A stretch of DNA of 64,000 nucleotides, taken from positions 186,001 through 250,000 of the forward strand of contig JAMXSV010000023.1 in the NCBI GenBank assembly GCA_027559495.1, written 5' to 3'. Below the pieces are notes generated by a model. That model worked only from the letters and a program-made list of their open reading frames with translations, was not told the DNA's origin and did not search any database. Positions 11,024 through 23,310 of this stretch are shown one piece after another. A program made the position numbers and the translations under genes. The DNA is from Aurifilum marmelostoma. Its lineage: Eukaryota > Ascomycota > Sordariomycetes > Diaporthales > Cryphonectriaceae. Position 1 is the stretch's first letter; each line of letters begins with the position of its first letter.

Positions 11024-13347
11024 TCTGCAGGAGATAACTGTGCAAGGGGCAAGAGGCGGAAAGCGCCCAGATGAGAGAGGTACAGTGTGGGCAAGTAGCC
11101 AAGGTAGTCACACTCCCGGTGGGTGAGCTGAGCCCGTATCACCCCTCTAGAATTTTGGAGGAGTACTCAAAATGTAGCGGGGCTGTAAATAAGGTTCGAC
11201 AGGGGTTCCCTGTACACTTCCCAGAAGAGCATGTGAATATCTGAAGTGGTGCTGGTACCTCTTCAGCGATTGATCACATGTTCTGAGAGGCCTGGCTCAA
11301 ATTCTTTTTCAAATTTAGCTCATCCAGAGAGCCTCCTTTGGCATAGGATGGACACTAAACAGACTTCTTTCATATGTCAACAAGAGTCTACTGCTGTCTA
11401 CTCATTTTGAGGACGAAGCTGCCAAGCATGGTAAATTTGTGACAGTCTATTTTGGAGATGCAACGCTTGGCCGCAAATGTACTTGTGGATGTGACAGATT
11501 ATATACTACTAGAGTACTTACTTAGCATGCAAAGAACATTATTCGCCATGACTTAGCCTTCTCTAGACCTTGACCAACCTAGTGATGCATGGTAAGACCC
11601 CGATATTTCCTCCTGAGCTGCCCACCCCCCCTTTTTTTCACCCGTAGGCTGCGTGAGCACCATGATAGAGTGTCAGCGTGCATGCTGTAGAGCTCAATAT
11701 CGACAAGAGCTGACATGCCTAGACTGACTGAGCCCAGCATCAGAAGGACAAAGTTGCCGAGACTGCCAAGTTGCACCAGATAGAGCCGAGGCCTGATCCA
11801 CAAATACCTTCTTTGACCAACTTCCCAAGATAGACTGACCCGAGTACATGTGGACATACAGCATGCCCTCATTCTGCTCAAGGGAGACCATGAAGCCGAA
11901 CTACCTTGAGCTTATTTTCTACTTCTCTTGGCTGCAGCATATTGCAGTATATATTAGCTACTAAATATACATTTAAGCTTATGTAGCTACGTGGGGTAGC
12001 TGTAATAAGAGAACGTCTCTGTGCCTATATAAGGCAGGTGGTTATGGATGTGCTATATAGTGTGTATATGCATGGAGATCAACATCATGTGCGCAGAGCA
12101 AGAATGAATTGTGTCATTGATATTCTTCCCCATCTTGATATGATCTATCACCATGCTTATCTGAGCCGTGCGTGCCAGGATACCCGCGGCCTCAAGATTT
12201 CTACACCATCAATGACTCAAATGCTGTAGAAGTTGCTTTTATCTGACATGCAACGCCAGTGTTCTCCCCCCCCCCCCCCCATCCTCCTTCTCTTTCTCAG
12301 CAGTCCCTTGTTCTAGACACCAAGGTTAGTTGATGGCCCACTGGTCTAGCCTCCAGACCGGCACTGAAAGACGCCTGATTTCCACGCCGCGGAATTATTG
12401 GAAAAACGCCAAACCGCTCTAGGAGCTCGAGCACGCAAGCATCTGTGGGGCCGACCTCCCCCCCCCCCACTTCCTAGTATCCGAGGCATTTGAGGAATCA
12501 GGAAAGGGATATTATCCCCTCATCACTACTGATAGGTAATACTTTGATCGATAGCCTGGTGGTGGCGGCCGTTGAGCGCACAAGGTTGTAACCTGTAAGA
12601 TATGGAACGGAGAAAATATGCGTAGATCTGATCCCCAGGAGACGGCAGCCACTGGTGCTAGTGCGCTGCATGCGTCTCTCCTTCAGTGCATAAGTACATG
12701 CGCTCTAAAGGCGGCAGGGTCAGGATGGGCACAGCGAAAGCCGGGCCGAAGCCAGTTGATGCTATCCTTGCCTCCGCTAAATGGTGGTTGTACTATGTAA
12801 TGTACGCTGGGAAGAAATACCAGGGGTTCTGATGGGACAAACAGGATACAAGGCAGGCGAGTCAGTGAAGTCCTTTCAGCTTCTCTTCCCAATACAACAA
12901 CTCGAGACTTGCGCGTTGCAGTTTTGAGTCTCTGATCCAGTCGGGTGAAATTTGCGCCGCCTTCTTTTGAATAATAGTATAATAGGTTGGGCTTAGCACC
13001 TCGAGGCCACTTGCAAACAAATTTTCGAGTTGCATTACAACCGACAAGGTTTTGGCAAAAATATTGCACCGGTCTCACGTCATCTCTCCTTATGTCCGCG
13101 AACGCAGGCGCTGCTTGAAAAGCTGCGAGACATCCATCCAACTCAGATCGAGAGAGCTCCGTGTGTGGCGAGGCAAGTGCGCCGCAGTTACGGCCACTTT
13201 GGCGCTTCGGGTCAGGGGCTCGAGGGTGAGCACAGGACGCGTTTGCTTGCACGACATATTCAAGACCAACCCAGGCCTGATGCTGCGTCGACCACTCGGG
13301 CGCATTCAGGGAGAGAGATATATATAGCCAGAAGAAGCAACACCAGG
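11024..13347. other. Gene-free 2.3-kb intergenic region
   Basis: Divergent gap between KTI12 and the Zn2Cys6 regulator. It is AT-rich around 11300-12100 and carries poly-C runs at 12266-12280 (15 C) and 12458-12468 (11 C). An open frame of 318 codons on the minus strand (12683-13639) overlaps the regulator's first exons and looks spurious. No transposase or tRNA recognised. Confidence 0.5.
12266..12280. repeat. Poly-C tract (15 nt)
   Basis: Fifteen consecutive C, directly read; a second 11-nt run lies at 12458-12468. Confidence 0.9.
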
Positions 13348-15623
13348 ATGGTATATTGCGGCAAGCCGTCCAAAGGATGCTCAAATTGCCGCGAGCGCAA
13401 GATACGTGTAGGTTATCTTCTCCATCCTGGCGTGTGCACTTAGTGGCTCTCACTTTCATCCGAGACGTCCGTGCTCGCTGCTTCAACTTGCCCTGTCTGC
13501 CGGCAGAATGTTCTGACTGATTCTGGCACTGCAGTGCGACCAGCGTGAGCCTGGCTGTGGCCAGTGTGAGAAACGTCAGCAGACATGTCCTGGCTACAGG
13601 AATCTGGTGGATCTCATGTTCAGAGATGAGAGCTCGCACGTTGCCCAGAAGGCCAGCAGGAGGTCCAGAAAGAGGACTCTTCCGTCTGCAGACAAGCCTG
13701 CTACCCCCTTGCCTAGCAGGTCAGCATCGACACCGACGACCACACTGACTTGGTCTCCTGTCGAGTCGATATCTAGCTCGGGTCAACATGCATCACAACC
13801 GCTCAGGAAGTCCTCGCCTTTCCCCCTTACAGAATCGCCTTCCGCGGCTTCAACATCGGGATCATTCGGTCAGCTCGATAATGGTGTCTTACGAGGTGGG
13901 CTACGCCCACCACCGACGAAGCTCGTGGAGGCGGACGATGAATACGTGAAGCAAGAACCTGGGATAATGTCGCCGCAAGATGCCTTGGCAGTCGTCCCGT
14001 TCAGCTTATCGCCAAACTTCGAGGACCGAGGGCTGAACCTCTTCTTCACACGGTACATCTCAGTGGTGAGCATCTTGTCTCGCAGAGGATCAACTGCCGT
14101 CGTTCGCTGACACTCGATGGGTTGCAGTCACCGGATAGCTCTTCAAACAAGTTCGACTTGTGGGTTGTCCACAATAAACCCCGTATGGCCACGTACTGAT
14201 CCACGACTCCAGCATTTTTGACATCTGGAATCCAAGCCCCTTTACACAACAGAGGGCCCAAGACCCGGTTTATGCCAGTCTCACGGCCGTAGGCATGTTG
14301 AGTGTCGCACAGATGACCCAGTCCCGGGAGCCCACCGAAGCAGCGCACAAGAGATACGGTCAGGCACTGCGACTGACGAACGCCGCCCTGCGGAGTCCGA
14401 CGGGCGCCCTCGAGGACACCACCCTGCTCGCGGTCTTAGTTCTCGGGCACTTCGAGACGATGGCAGGGGCAGGAGCCCGGAGTATGCGTGCGTGGCAGCA
14501 GCATATCAACGGGGCAGCTGCGCTCGCTAGGTTGCGCGGTCTGGCCTCGTTTCGGAGCAAGGCGGCCATCAAAATGTTTATGATGCAGTGTTCGAGTATT
14601 GTAAGCACCAACAGTGTTTTTTCCGACCCCGCTCAAGAGTACATCACACGCTGATCGCAGCTGTAGATGATCAACTGCATCCAAAATAAATTGCCCATGC
14701 CACAAGATCTGGTCGGCATGCGTGCACAATTGGTCGACCTGTTGGGCGGACCAGCCGCGGTGCCAGGATACGAAATATACCCACCCATCTACAGGATCCT
14801 GCAGCTGAGGTACGATATGAGCCAAGGAACTGTCACGAATATAGACACCATATTGGACATATTCAGCCAGGCAGAAGATGATTTCGAAAGGGCTGTATCT
14901 CTCTTCCCAGAAAGTTGGCAATATGGCAAATTCCGTCTCTCACAACCCCTCGGAACTGGATCCTTTGACGACATTTGTCATGTGTATCCGAACCTCACCG
15001 TCGCATATGTTTGGAACGGCACCAGGACCATACGCATGCTCATCCTCGAGACGCTGCTCGAGGAGCTCCATGTGCGCTTCCTGCAGGTGCCCGTGGAAAA
15101 GGTGCCAACGCGATACCAGATCGAAGCGCATAAAGCAAGAGTCAAGTTGAAAAAGATAGCACTTGCTATTCTTGCCAGTGTTCCCCAACATTTTAGACTC
15201 ATAAGGCCTTCAGATACGAGACTCGACCCACTGGAACCACTGCCGCACACTGAAGACATGTTGGCCCACATACCCGAAACTGGTTGGGAAGCTACATTAG
15301 GGCAGAGGCAGGGCTCGATCCTCGGCAGTTCGGAGGACGACGATTTTGACTGCCGCAGTCCTTCGCTCTCGAACCCGATGCAGGCGCGCGGCGCCCAGGC
15401 ACAGGAAGAGCGTCTGATGCTGCTCGCGTCCGTGGCTAGCGGGCTAGTCTGGCCGTTATACCTCGTCGGAATGTCCACAGCCTCGTCTGTCTCGATGAAG
15501 AATTTCGTGGTTGAGAGATTGCGTGTGCTCCATGACGAGCTTGGAGTCACACAGGCTAGCAAATTAGCTGACGCGGTGGCAAGCCATAGGTGGTCAGGCA
15601 AACCATTATCACAGCATAGATGA
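13348..15623 (+). CDS. Zn2Cys6 (Gal4-type) transcription factor
   Basis: Five exons, 13348-13407, 13535-14065, 14128-14159, 14213-14600 and 14667-15623, join to 655 aa. The binuclear cluster is complete at residues 5-32: C-x-N-C-x6-C-x6-C-x2-C-x6-C, from KGCSNCRERKIRC to QQTCPGY, with intron 1 falling just before the third Cys. A Ser/Pro-rich linker follows. From the FDIWNP segment near residue 213 onward the sequence matches the fungal-specific regulator domain, with SLTAVGMLSVAQM and TTLLAVLVLGHFETM. Intron 3 (14160-14212) is only 53 nt, with donor GTGGGT and a textbook TACTGAT branch; without it the frame appears broken. Its targets are unknown, and the neighbouring genes do not form a metabolic cluster. 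Confidence 0.88.
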
Positions 15624-16174
15624 ATGCACCCCGCGATACCTCGAAACGACGAGGTCGCGACGTCATTATCAACAGCATTTCGTAAGGCACAGTCGACTGT
15701 GCGCTTCGGCGCTGTGGCTATTGCTGCAAGTGTTGTTCAGGTTTCGGTGACAAGAGATGGCATGTCCACGACCAATAATTTCTCAACGACCGGAACCTGT
15801 CTGGGACCGGAACCTTCCAGCCGACAGAGACCCGACACCAATAGGCAACTTTCCTCCGAGACTGAGGAAAGGATGTAGCCTGTGGCCGAGGACTTACCTC
15901 TCTTTCTTAACGGACTCTTGTGAACGTAGCGATCTTGTCACTAGGGAGGTGAATATCATACCTAGGCTGAGCTGAATAGGATAGAGGGCCCGATAATGTC
16001 CGCAATAGCAAGAGACATACCAGCGGAGGTTACCCAGGCACAGCTCATTCTGATATCTGCGGCGGATGGATCAAGCCTTGACCAAGGAAGTGTGGGGAAG
16101 AGGTATCACCACGGCCTGGATTGAGTTAACATTGCATCGAATGTCCATGGACTGTGATTGTGTATATACCTCAT
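15624..16174. other. Convergent intergenic region
   Basis: 3' flanks of the Zn2Cys6 gene and CYP8. Short frames only; nothing else seen. Confidence 0.5.
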
Positions 16175-18007
16175 TTACCAATTGTCAAAATTTCCAAAGC
16201 CTCCTGTCTTGGCCTTCTTCCTTGATGGCTCCCAGTCTTCGACCACCGGCTCGTCGTCAACGGCTGCAGCTGCGGGATCGGTACTCAGTGCCGTCTTCAA
16301 GTACTTGCCAACGCCGCTGCCAGACTGCTCGATGGTTCCGTCACCTCTAATGCGCTTTCCCGTCCACGTTGTCTTATCGTCATCCGTCCCACCTTGCCGC
16401 TGTAACTCGGCCTTTTGAGCTTCTGCCTTTTCTTGTTGGTCCTTTTCCTTCAGGAACTCTTCGAATGGATCTAGAAAGATGATAATGTCTTTGATGACAA
16501 TGTCTTTCAGGGGACGGTTGCCGTCGTCCACTGGCGCAACCTCCAGAGCATCCAGGACATCGAATCCGTCCACAACCTTGCCAAAAATTGTGTGCTTTCG
16601 ATCTAGGTGTTTGGCCGGCTTGTAGGTAATAAAGAACTGCGAAGAGTTCGTGTTCTTTCCCTTGTTCGCCATTGACACGATTCCTCGTCCGCTGTGCGTG
16701 AGGGGGCCATCGAACTCGTCCTGAAAGTTCTTACCCCATATACTCTGGCCACCCTTTCCGCTTCCTGTCGGGTCACCGCCCTGGATCATGAAGTTCTTGA
16801 TATTCCGATGGAAGATTGTGCCACGGTAGTAGCCCTTCTGGCTGAGTTTCACGAAATTCCAAACGGCTTTTGGTGCTGTCTCCGTTTGCAACTCGATGGT
16901 GACGTCGCCCAGGCTGGTCTCCACCCTGGCATAGCCCTTGATCTTGACTCTTTTCGGCTTGAGCATCCATTCATCCTGGGTCAGGGTGGCGCGCTCTCCG
17001 CTTGTCTCTGGCGTGAGCCCAGTGCTTGTGAAGCTTGCGGCGGCCCTTCCCGTTGTGTACGTCGCAGCATTGTGAGCCAACTTCTTCTCCTGAATGGCTG
17101 GCTTCCTGAAGCCATTGGCGGCGGAAGACTTCTGCAATGCCTTGGAAGACCGATTAACATCGCCAGTAGCTTCCCTCTCCCGCCTTGCTTTCTCGACTGC
17201 CTCTTTCGCCCGCAGAACCTTGTCACCAATGCGCCCCAAGGCATCGACGTTGACGCTGCCAGATTTCCTGTCCTCTGCCTGTTCAGGCGTGACAAGTGCT
17301 TCGCCGCCGTCTTTCAGATATTGGAACTCGCTCAAATTTCTGGAGGCTGCGTTTTGAGGATCCTGTAACGTGATGATGTCCTTTCTGCCAAATTCCTTGT
17401 CGTCCACTAGATCATGCCAATTTTTCTGTTTTATGTTCATCTGTTGGATGGTCTCCCATGCGAAGACGTTGGCGTAGGTGCCATGGCGAATGGCTATGAT
17501 GTGCGTGTTGTCGGTAAAAACCTTGAAGGTAACGGGATCAACTGCGTGTCGGAGGTCAGCCACAAGGGTTTCGACAGAAAGGCTATGCTCTCGCAATCCT
17601 TCCATCTCGTCCCCTCCCGTGGATTGTTCCAGTCCCTACTCACTCAAGTCTCCCTTGCCATCTGTAGGCCCGGCATTGGGATCTGCCTCGGCATCTGCGT
17701 TCCGCGCAAAGTTCAACTTGATCAGGTCCTTCGCGTCGAGAGGGTTGCCGTTCACGGGATTGGTGTCGTGCTTGTCGAGCCACGCGCTTATGACCTCGAC
17801 ATCGAATATTGTCCCATCAGGCGTACACACGGGGTTCTTGAAAGGTTGCAAGCTCGCGGCGCAAAAGTTAAAAGGGAGGCGTCTGAAGTTTGCGCCGGGC
17901 CCGCGCCGCGCTCGTGATCCGGCAGCGGCACCAACGCTGGCTGAGAAGGCATCTGAAGAGCTCCACTCCGAATGAGTGATGTATAATTTGTCTGTGCCCT
18001 TGCCCAT
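16175..18007 (-). CDS. CYP8: U-box cyclophilin (PPIL2/Cyp8-type peptidyl-prolyl isomerase)
   Basis: Spliceosome-associated nuclear cyclophilin with an N-terminal U-box that can act as E3 ubiquitin ligase. Exons 18007-17644 and 17541-16175 give 576 aa; the join reads GKGDL|IDPVTFKVFTDNTH. The U-box is at about residues 45-125 (FKNPVCTPDGTIFDVEVISAWL). A charged linker precedes a cyclophilin domain at about 325-475, with FHRNIKNFMIQGGDPTGSG and NSSQFFITY. The position of the cyclosporin-contact Trp is His here (AKHLDRKHTIFG), as in many relatives of this class, which suggests weak drug binding. The C-terminus ends in a basic RKKAKTGGFGNFDNW tail. The 102-nt intron has donor GTGAGT and acceptor ACGCAG. 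Family is clear; client proteins are unknown. Confidence 0.93.
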
Positions 18008-18643
18008 TTTCCAATGAAGTGTGCTTTGAGGACACGCGACAGCTTAGGCTGAGGAGGGATGAGTGAAGGGGAGGGGGTAGGGGCCAGGTCGAAACAATAA
18101 ATCGGAAATGCGGAAAAGTTTCCAAGGGCGGCGGATTGGTGATGACGAACTGGTCGCAGTGAGACGGCCGCCCCCCAGCATGACACCCCCGATTTAGTGC
18201 ATGCAGCCTAGCAGATCCTAGCAGGTGGGTGCTCGCTCCATCGTAATGCTACCGGTCGTTCGCTAGTGCCCATGTGGCCCCTAAGCTTGCGTACTGCGAA
18301 GTAATCACTTCTCTCTCCCCTGCAACTTGTCCAGTCCGGAAGCCAGGGAAAGAGGCATAGCTGTTTCCTCTTCACATACATCTTCACATTCCATTCACCA
18401 CTTTCCTTAACGATGTTATCGTCGTCCCTAGCTCACAGTTGATTGACCACCAGAGCCTCCTAGGGAATTCGGACTCAGGTCACTGCCGCAAGGGAATTTT
18501 CTCGAGCCTCTGTGGCGGCGACTTGCTGTCTCGGGACGGTCCATACCGACATCACCTGCCGCAGCTTTTCATCAGCGATTATCGACAGAAACCTTTACGA
18601 AGATTGGCCTTTGTAGAACAGACAAGAGGGGAGACTATTCAAT
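18008..18643. promoter_or_regulatory. Divergent promoter region CYP8 / PTM1-like
   Basis: 636 bp between divergent starts. Pyrimidine-rich and purine-rich patches but no site I can name. Confidence 0.4.
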
Positions 18644-20568
18644 ATGGGGGGTTGGTCTTCGCTGCTAGCCTTGCTAGCCCTGTCAATATGGACAGTACAG
18701 GCCATGGAGGTCAAGATGGTTGGTCTTGCGCCTGCGCCCAGATGTCGCTACTTTACTGTTTCCCTGACCAGAGTTTCTCCCTATTTAGGACCAGGCCGCC
18801 GAGAACAGTCAGAGATGCTCTGGCATGTATTCACAACAAGCCTGGGGCGGCCCAGTCGATCCCTTCATCCTTATTAAATTCATGCCCTACGAAGGAGATC
18901 AAGATCCGGTCGTCAGCCTTGTCATCTTCGAATGGAAAGACGAGGACCTGATTGGCGTCTACCCGAGCGCGGAGTCAACACAGGTACGATCGGTGTGCTC
19001 GGATGATCGGAGAATGCACTGGTTCTGACAATCTCCACAGAAAGCTGGTATCTGCGAGCAGCAATATGTCGATGCCGGCTTTTGCGAGGAGCAAGATATC
19101 GGAGAGTTCATCCTGTCACCAAATGCGACCGAGCAATCGTCGAACCTGATTCTCACCGAAGCGATCCACCTGAAGAGCGCCCAACCTATCAAGTATGCTA
19201 TAACAAAGACCGGCTACTACTGTGTCTTGGCCGAGAAGTTCACTGCCGGCGAATACGAGGCCATCGTCGAGTTTAGGAATGCTTACGGCGAGCTTCCCGC
19301 AACACAGATCCCCAAGCTGCCTTTCTATGGTGGAATAACACTGCTCTACTTCTTCGTGGTGGCCTATTGGGGATTTCTCTACTATCAGCATCACTCCGAC
19401 ATCTGTACGGTACTCCCTTTCCAAGGTGGCCGGGACGACCTCGTGACTAATTGTGTCTATAGTACCGGTTCAGAACTACATAACGGCCATTCTGATCTTC
19501 TTGGTAGTAGAGATGCTGATGACCTGGGGATTCTATGGTATGTCTTTCCCTTACAAATTCTGTTATGGAACCCCTCGCTGATCCGGAACATCTAGATTAC
19601 ATGAATCGCAACGGCTCGAATGTCGGATCAAAAGTCTTGCTGGTCATAGTTGGTGTCCTCAATGCGGCTAGGAACTCTTTCTCTTTCTTCCTGCTTCTCA
19701 TTGTTTGCATGGGATATGGAGTTGTCAAACCCACGCTTGGCCGAACCATGATCTGGGTGCGATGGTTGGCGATAGCGCACTTCATTTTTGGTCTGGTCTA
19801 TGCCATTACCAGTCTTGTCATCACCCCTGACAGCGCAGGTAAGCTTGAGTCAATTTGGAAGCAGACATGGCTTTTGGAACCGCACTGACACATCTTCTAG
19901 GGCCTTTCGTGCTCCTCATTGTCCTGCCACTGGCAGCCACACTGACGGCCTTCTACGTCTGGACACTCAACTCGCTCAACTTCACCCTGAAGGACCTCCG
20001 GGAGCGGAAGCAGCACGCCAAGGAGAGCATGTACAAGAAGCTGTGGTGGGCCATCCTCATCAGCATCCTCGTCATCTTCGCCTTCTTCTTTTTCAACAGC
20101 TTCTCGTTCGCTTCGGCTAGTGACCCAGATTATGTGCCCTTCCACTGGAAATCACGTTGGTTTATTCTGGACGGCTGGCTCAACCTGGTTTATTTCGCCG
20201 ACGTGGCCTGGATCGCGTACGTCTGGCGGCCGACTGCTAACAACAGACGCTTTGCCATGTCAGATGAGCTTGCCCAGGATGACGACGGTACCTTTGAGAT
20301 CAACAACATGGACATTGGCGCGCCAGACGACTCGGATGATGAGGAGGCGAACGTGGGCGCGAAACCCACGATCAACACGACACGGGACGGCCAGACCTCT
20401 GGCGGGGAGGGTTACCAGGCGCCTTCGGGAGCAAATGGCAGCAGCCAGAGATCCAGACCCTCGCTGGACGGCGAGACTATTTTTGCCATAGGCGACGACG
20501 ACAAGTTTTCGGATGACGAGGATGGGTCCGACGAGGATGCTGGGTTGGTCAAGGGCCAGGGGAAGTGA
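18644..20568 (+). CDS. PTM1: Ptm1-like seven-transmembrane (GOST/LUSTR family) protein
   Basis: Six exons (18644-18718, 18789-18983, 19041-19404, 19463-19537, 19596-19838, 19901-20568) join in phase to 539 aa. The signal peptide is MGGWSSLLALLALSIWTVQA, encoded almost alone in exon 1. A lumenal domain with paired Cys (SQRCSGMYS, AGICEQQ, DAGFCEEQ) follows. Seven hydrophobic spans run from about residue 195 to 420, including YGGITLLYFFVVAYWGFLYY, VGSKVLLVIVGVLNAARNSF and FVLLIVLPLAATLTAFYVW. The cytoplasmic tail is acidic and Ser-rich (DDKFSDDEDGSDEDAG). GOST proteins act in Golgi, endosome and trans-Golgi trafficking; the exact ligand is unknown. Introns are 57-70 nt. Confidence 0.88.
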
Positions 20569-20992
20569 GGCTACAGGAAAAGTTGAGGGTTGTTCTTTTC
20601 TTCTAATCTTGGAGTGAGGTTTGTCATATTTGAGTGGTATCCTCAGGCAGAAAGAGTTCTGCGTGCTTGTAATTCTATAGATACAGTGGCGTTATGGAAT
20701 AAGTGGGATTGCATCGGTCATGGCTACGGTGCACCGGGTATCGATCGATTGTGGTTCGTCAGGAGAATTGGACATTATTTGTTCTTCGAGAGACCTAATC
20801 CTTAAGAAAGAGAGAGCGAGAGCGCGCGCGCGCGCACATGTGTGTGTGTAGAGGAGAGGGAGGTAAGTCTGAGGGCGCGAATTCTGATCCTATGTCATAT
20901 TTTGAGGCAGAAGGATTCGCACCAGGTCAGTACTTGAGTCCATGTCGTGATCAGATCTTCCTTGCGGCTCGCGATACTCAGAAAGCCAGCCT
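20569..20992. other. Convergent intergenic region with simple repeats
   Basis: 3' flanks of two genes. Contains the GA/CG/GT repeat block at 20806-20860; no gene seen. Confidence 0.6.
20806..20860. repeat. GA then CG then GT dinucleotide tract
   Basis: Reads as AG-rich, then an alternating (CG) run, CACATG, then (TG) run and a GA-rich end. The CG/TG part (about 20823-20849) is alternating purine-pyrimidine and could adopt Z-form DNA. It lies between two convergent genes. Confidence 0.85.
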
Positions 20993-22759
20993 TCAAGTAC
21001 CAATATCACCCCCAAACCCGACAGGTCTCCTTTGCCCATCATTCTCGGGCAGGATTGCTAGCGCCTTGTACACCTTGCCCATACCTCCCGGGCCCGTGTC
21101 CACCAGCCTCTTCCACGCCTTGTCTACGTCTCTTGCCCTGTCTTCCCCCTCACCTGGCCCCTTCTGCCTCAGCCTCCTCAGCAGCACCTCGGCCCTCTCT
21201 CTGATGCCCATGCCCTCAAGGAAAACCCCTTGCTCCACCGGTCCATGGACCTCAACCCCCTCGCTCGCCTGCAACGCGGCCTCGGCGATGGCGGCAAAGT
21301 CGACGTCGGCGCTCAGATCCGTCAGTCCCGGCTCCGCAAACGGGCTGACTCGCCGGTGCCGGCTGATGCCTCGCAGCGAGTTGACGGGGATGGACCCATC
21401 GCCTGGGCCGTAGTCGAGGATGAGGGCGGCGCCCGAGGGCGTTTGTTTGGGATGCTGGGCCGATCCGCCTATGCGTGCTGCGAAGTCGGTCGCGTAGAGG
21501 GAGAGGTCTGGGCAGATCTCGATGAGCGCGCCGGGCAGAGACTTGAGGGCGCGATAGCGTGGGCTGGACTCTGGGAGGTAGCGGGAGTGGCGGGTCGCGG
21601 TGGGCGAGAGGGTCAGTTGGAAGTCAGGGACGGGTGTGTCGTGGGATTGCGACTTGGGTGTGCCCAGGCTGGCATGGGTTGATCCCGGGGGCGTGGGCGA
21701 AACGACCATCTCGCGCCATTGTAGGGTCGGCTTGTCTGCGTCCTGTGATGTCTGTGACGAAGAAGCCGCAGGACCACCGGCGGCGTGTTTGGGAGGCGGA
21801 GGAACGTTCACCACCTGGAAGGCGTGAATCGGTAGGGCATCGAAGAACTCGTGCGCTACTATGAAGGGCATCTTGTCATGGCCTGCTGTGGATGAGCTCC
21901 GATTCGTTACAGTATAGAATAGTGAGAAACAGAGACCGCCATACCTTGAGGGATAGACCTTATAGTCTGCGTCCACACGATAGGAAACCCTCCATACTTG
22001 GAAACGCTGTGCCAGCCCACTTTGGACTCACTCATGTGCGCATCTTCACCGCAGAGGAGGTTTTTCTGGGCAACTCTAAGCTCAGAACTAGCCTCGACCA
22101 TGTAGATGGTATCGATGGCATCTGCCAGGTCTTTGAAATTCGATATCGTCTGGTAGGATATTAGTTGAGAGAGGACTTGATTCAGGTGAACAAGCAGAGC
22201 TGGGGAGGCAGCCTTACACGAAGCATGTCGTCCATGAGCGTTCCTCTCCCGGGCCCAACCTCTATGAGCTCGACGCCTGTCTTTGGCCGGCCCTGGCTCA
22301 TCCATTCGGCCACGAACCAGATACCAATAAGCTCCCCAAATACCTGAGAGATCTCTGGCGAGGTGACAAAGTCCCCCTTGAGGCCGAACTGGTCTCTGCC
22401 CTGCTCGATGGCTCCGGTGTAGTAGCCACCAACATCACCAGTAAGACACATGCGCATATAACTTGCCAAGGGCACAGGTCCTGTCATCTAGCCAAAGAAT
22501 TAGCCGCATGATACATCTCGTGAGCTTTTTTCTTCCTTTTTCCCCCTTGAACTTGAGGATGTTCAATTGGTGTATATACCTCTATAGCCTGGGCAAGTTG
22601 TTTGGCAAGTGGTGTAGACCATTTGCGCTCATGCCTCAGCCTCGCAGCGGTCATCGACAGACCTCTGCATTGGGAGGCCATACCCATGTCCAGCCGCTGT
22701 GGGCATCTTGAGGGCGCCTTGAGCCCGCGAAGGGCTGTCCTCGTCGCAAAGGGCCTCAT
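20993..22759 (-). CDS. NDUFAF7: NDUFAF7/MidA-type mitochondrial protein-arginine methyltransferase
   Basis: Assembly factor of respiratory complex I that dimethylates an arginine of a complex I subunit in the mitochondrial matrix. Exons 22759-22580, 22487-22218, 22149-21945 and 21882-20993 give 514 aa. The start MRPFATRTALRGLKAPSR is a basic presequence. LASYMRMCLTGDVGGYYTG, GDFVTSPEISQVFGELIG and the SAM-binding LIEVGPGRGTLMDDML are family hallmarks at about residues 65-150. IVAHEFFDALPIHAFQ matches the conserved second motif. The region after it (residues 250-320) is extended and Pro/Ser-rich, longer than in bacterial MidA. The ALILDYGPGDGS motif follows. All three introns have consensus donors. 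Presence of complex I fits filamentous fungi. Confidence 0.92.
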
Positions 22760-23310
22760 GAACAAGAACGATCGCCAGGACGACACACAGAAATTACAAG
22801 TTTCCAGTCATTCTTTGTCGAATCGCACCGAATGTTGTGACGTTGAGGGTCTAGTTTTGCGAATTAAACCTGGAGAGCCGACGCCTCGGTACTTGCTGAG
22901 CTCGTTCCTTGAGTTACTGTACAGGTGCATACTGGAGCAGCTACAGATCCACCGAAAGCTTCCCGTAAGGGTAGCTATAGCAGAGCTTGGAAAGACAAAC
23001 ACTGAGAAGGTTTAGCAGGCTTGTTCAGGGATTGCCGCCCCCGGACGCTACTGCTGCGGCATGCACCTACAGGGCCCCCTGGGCACCGGCAGGCACCTCT
23101 ACAGCGTTATGCCCTGCAGCAACATCGTCATCTTCACTTCAAGCAACGGCCTACTCTCCTACCTCATATAATTATTCAGACCATTGTGGGGGCCACATTG
23201 CCTCAACGCACTGCCTCTCCTGTGGTCACCTCCTCAACACTCCATCGCTGCGAGTCGCCCAAAGCTTGTCGCCTCCAGACCCCGTCCCTCGACACCCGTA
23301 CCCCTCTACA
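22760..23310. promoter_or_regulatory. Divergent promoter region NDUFAF7 / CDK11
   Basis: 551 bp between divergent starts. Short frames only, no named site. Confidence 0.4.

Noticed and set aside
12683..13639. 318-codon minus-strand ORF
   Set aside because: Overlaps the Zn2Cys6 zinc-cluster exons in antisense and lacks domain signals.
14066..14212. Frameshift in the Zn2Cys6 gene
   Set aside because: Explained by introns 14066-14127 and 14160-14212 with proper splice signals.
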